Part shown: positions 5,414-5,866 of the stretch, piece by piece
Layout: every line of letters begins with the position of its first letter
Numbering within the stretch: the first letter of the stretch is position 1
Source: Syntrophomonas sp.
Lineage (GTDB): Bacteria > Bacillota > Syntrophomonadia > Syntrophomonadales > Syntrophomonadaceae
Assembly (NCBI GenBank): GCA_003444615.1
Contig: DLUN01000001.1
Location: forward strand, 1-5,866
Length of the DNA: 5,866 bases
Direction of reading: 5' to 3'
The notes under the pieces: model-generated
Databases searched by the model: none
Seen by the model: only the letters and a program-made list of their open reading frames with translations
What the model was told of the DNA's origin: nothing
Made by a program: the position numbers and the translations under genes

Positions 5414-5866
5414 TTAAGCCTTAAAATTGTAGATAGGTTTGATAATCTTCAATATATCCACAGTATCTTGGATGCTGGCCATGATTTCTGCCAGGGGCTT
5501 ATAAGCCATAGGCGATTCGTCCAAAGTATGTTTATTTACAGAAGTAGTATAGATTCCTTCCATAGAGTTTTTATAATCATCCATTGATAAGACCTCCCTG
5601 GCTTTACTCCTGCTCAATACTCTACCAGCACCATGGGGAGCCGAATAATTCCACTCCGGATTTCCTTTACCAATAGCAAGAATACTACCATCCCTCATAT
5701 TAATAGGGATTATCAATTTTTCACCTGCATAAGCTGATACGCTGCCTTAACGAATAATGTTATCTTTGAAATTGATGTAATTATGAATCGTGTGAAAGCT
5801 ACGCAGTGGAACCAGCCCCATTTGCTCAACGATTATATTTGCCATGGTTTTACTGTTTAAGACCGC
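5414..5866 (-). pseudogene. rtcB: RtcB-type RNA-splicing ligase, C-terminal part, interrupted by an in-frame stop
   Basis: RtcB joins RNA 2',3'-cyclic phosphate ends to 5'-OH ends using GTP and a divalent metal. The minus-strand frame from the window edge reads RtcB-like residues MANIIVEQMGL and then IHNYINFKDNIIR. It then hits TAA at 5749-5747 and continues in the same frame with GSVSAYAGEKLIIPINM, GNPEWNYSAPHGAGR, DESPMAYKP and the terminal IKPIYNFKA. The HGAGR histidine corresponds to the guanylylated catalytic residue of the family. Homology runs through the stop without a shift, and relatives as I recall them have lysine there (RKG), so one A-to-T change from AAA would explain it. The part after the stop (100 codons from a TTG at 5716) lacks the upstream metal-binding residues and could not be a ligase by itself. 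The start lies beyond the window, so the full extent and other lesions are unknown. A sequencing error is the main alternative. Confidence 0.82.

Noticed and set aside
5407..5420. Small hairpin GGCTT-CGTT-AAGCC overlapping the rtcB stop
   Set aside because: The stem is only five bases and no U-tract follows in the minus-strand direction, so a terminator call is not supported.

Overview
The window looks like chromosomal DNA of a moderately AT-rich anaerobic Firmicute. Shine-Dalgarno sites are strong (AGGAGGG, GGAGGGAG, AAGGTGATCC), one gene starts at TTG, and short-chain acyl-CoA genes sit beside a sigma-54 activator. The combination recalls butyrate- or crotonate-metabolising Syntrophomonadaceae. 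That is an inference from gene content; no phylogenetic marker was tested.

Layout. Positions 1-962 (minus) hold most of a sigma-54 enhancer-binding activator, cut by the window edge before its DNA-binding domain. A 273-bp divergent control region (963-1235) carries several short inverted repeats and a good -24/-12 promoter (1178-1193) pointing right. That promoter should drive a two-gene operon: an enoyl-CoA hydratase/crotonase (1236-2015) and an acetyl-CoA hydrolase/transferase-family CoA-transferase (2034-3350). A GC-rich hairpin (3383-3405) lies between the operon and a convergent histone-deacetylase-fold gene (3416-4240, minus). That gene keeps the zinc ligands but seems to lack the catalytic tyrosine. 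Diverging from it is a gene (4328-5155) with a DUF2889-like C-terminal half, possibly an internal duplication. Beyond it is a non-coding stretch with a 95-bp inverted-repeat element (5196-5290) and a smaller related-looking one (5307-5351). The right edge (5414-5866, minus) is the C-terminal part of an RtcB-type RNA ligase gene interrupted by an in-frame TAA.

How the genes may work together. The activator probably senses a signal through a small PAS-like N-terminal domain and activates the crotonase/CoA-transferase operon with sigma-54 RNA polymerase. Those two enzymes alone could bring crotonate or a hydroxybutyrate into the CoA pool and interconvert crotonyl-CoA and 3-hydroxybutyryl-CoA. 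No acyl-CoA dehydrogenase, 3-hydroxyacyl-CoA dehydrogenase or thiolase is in the window, so the rest of beta-oxidation must be encoded elsewhere. The deacetylase-fold protein might act on acyl-lysine marks made by reactive acyl-CoAs, but this rests only on proximity.

No clearly new multi-gene system is visible. The most unusual points are the altered deacetylase active site, the possible DUF2889 tandem and the interrupted rtcB.
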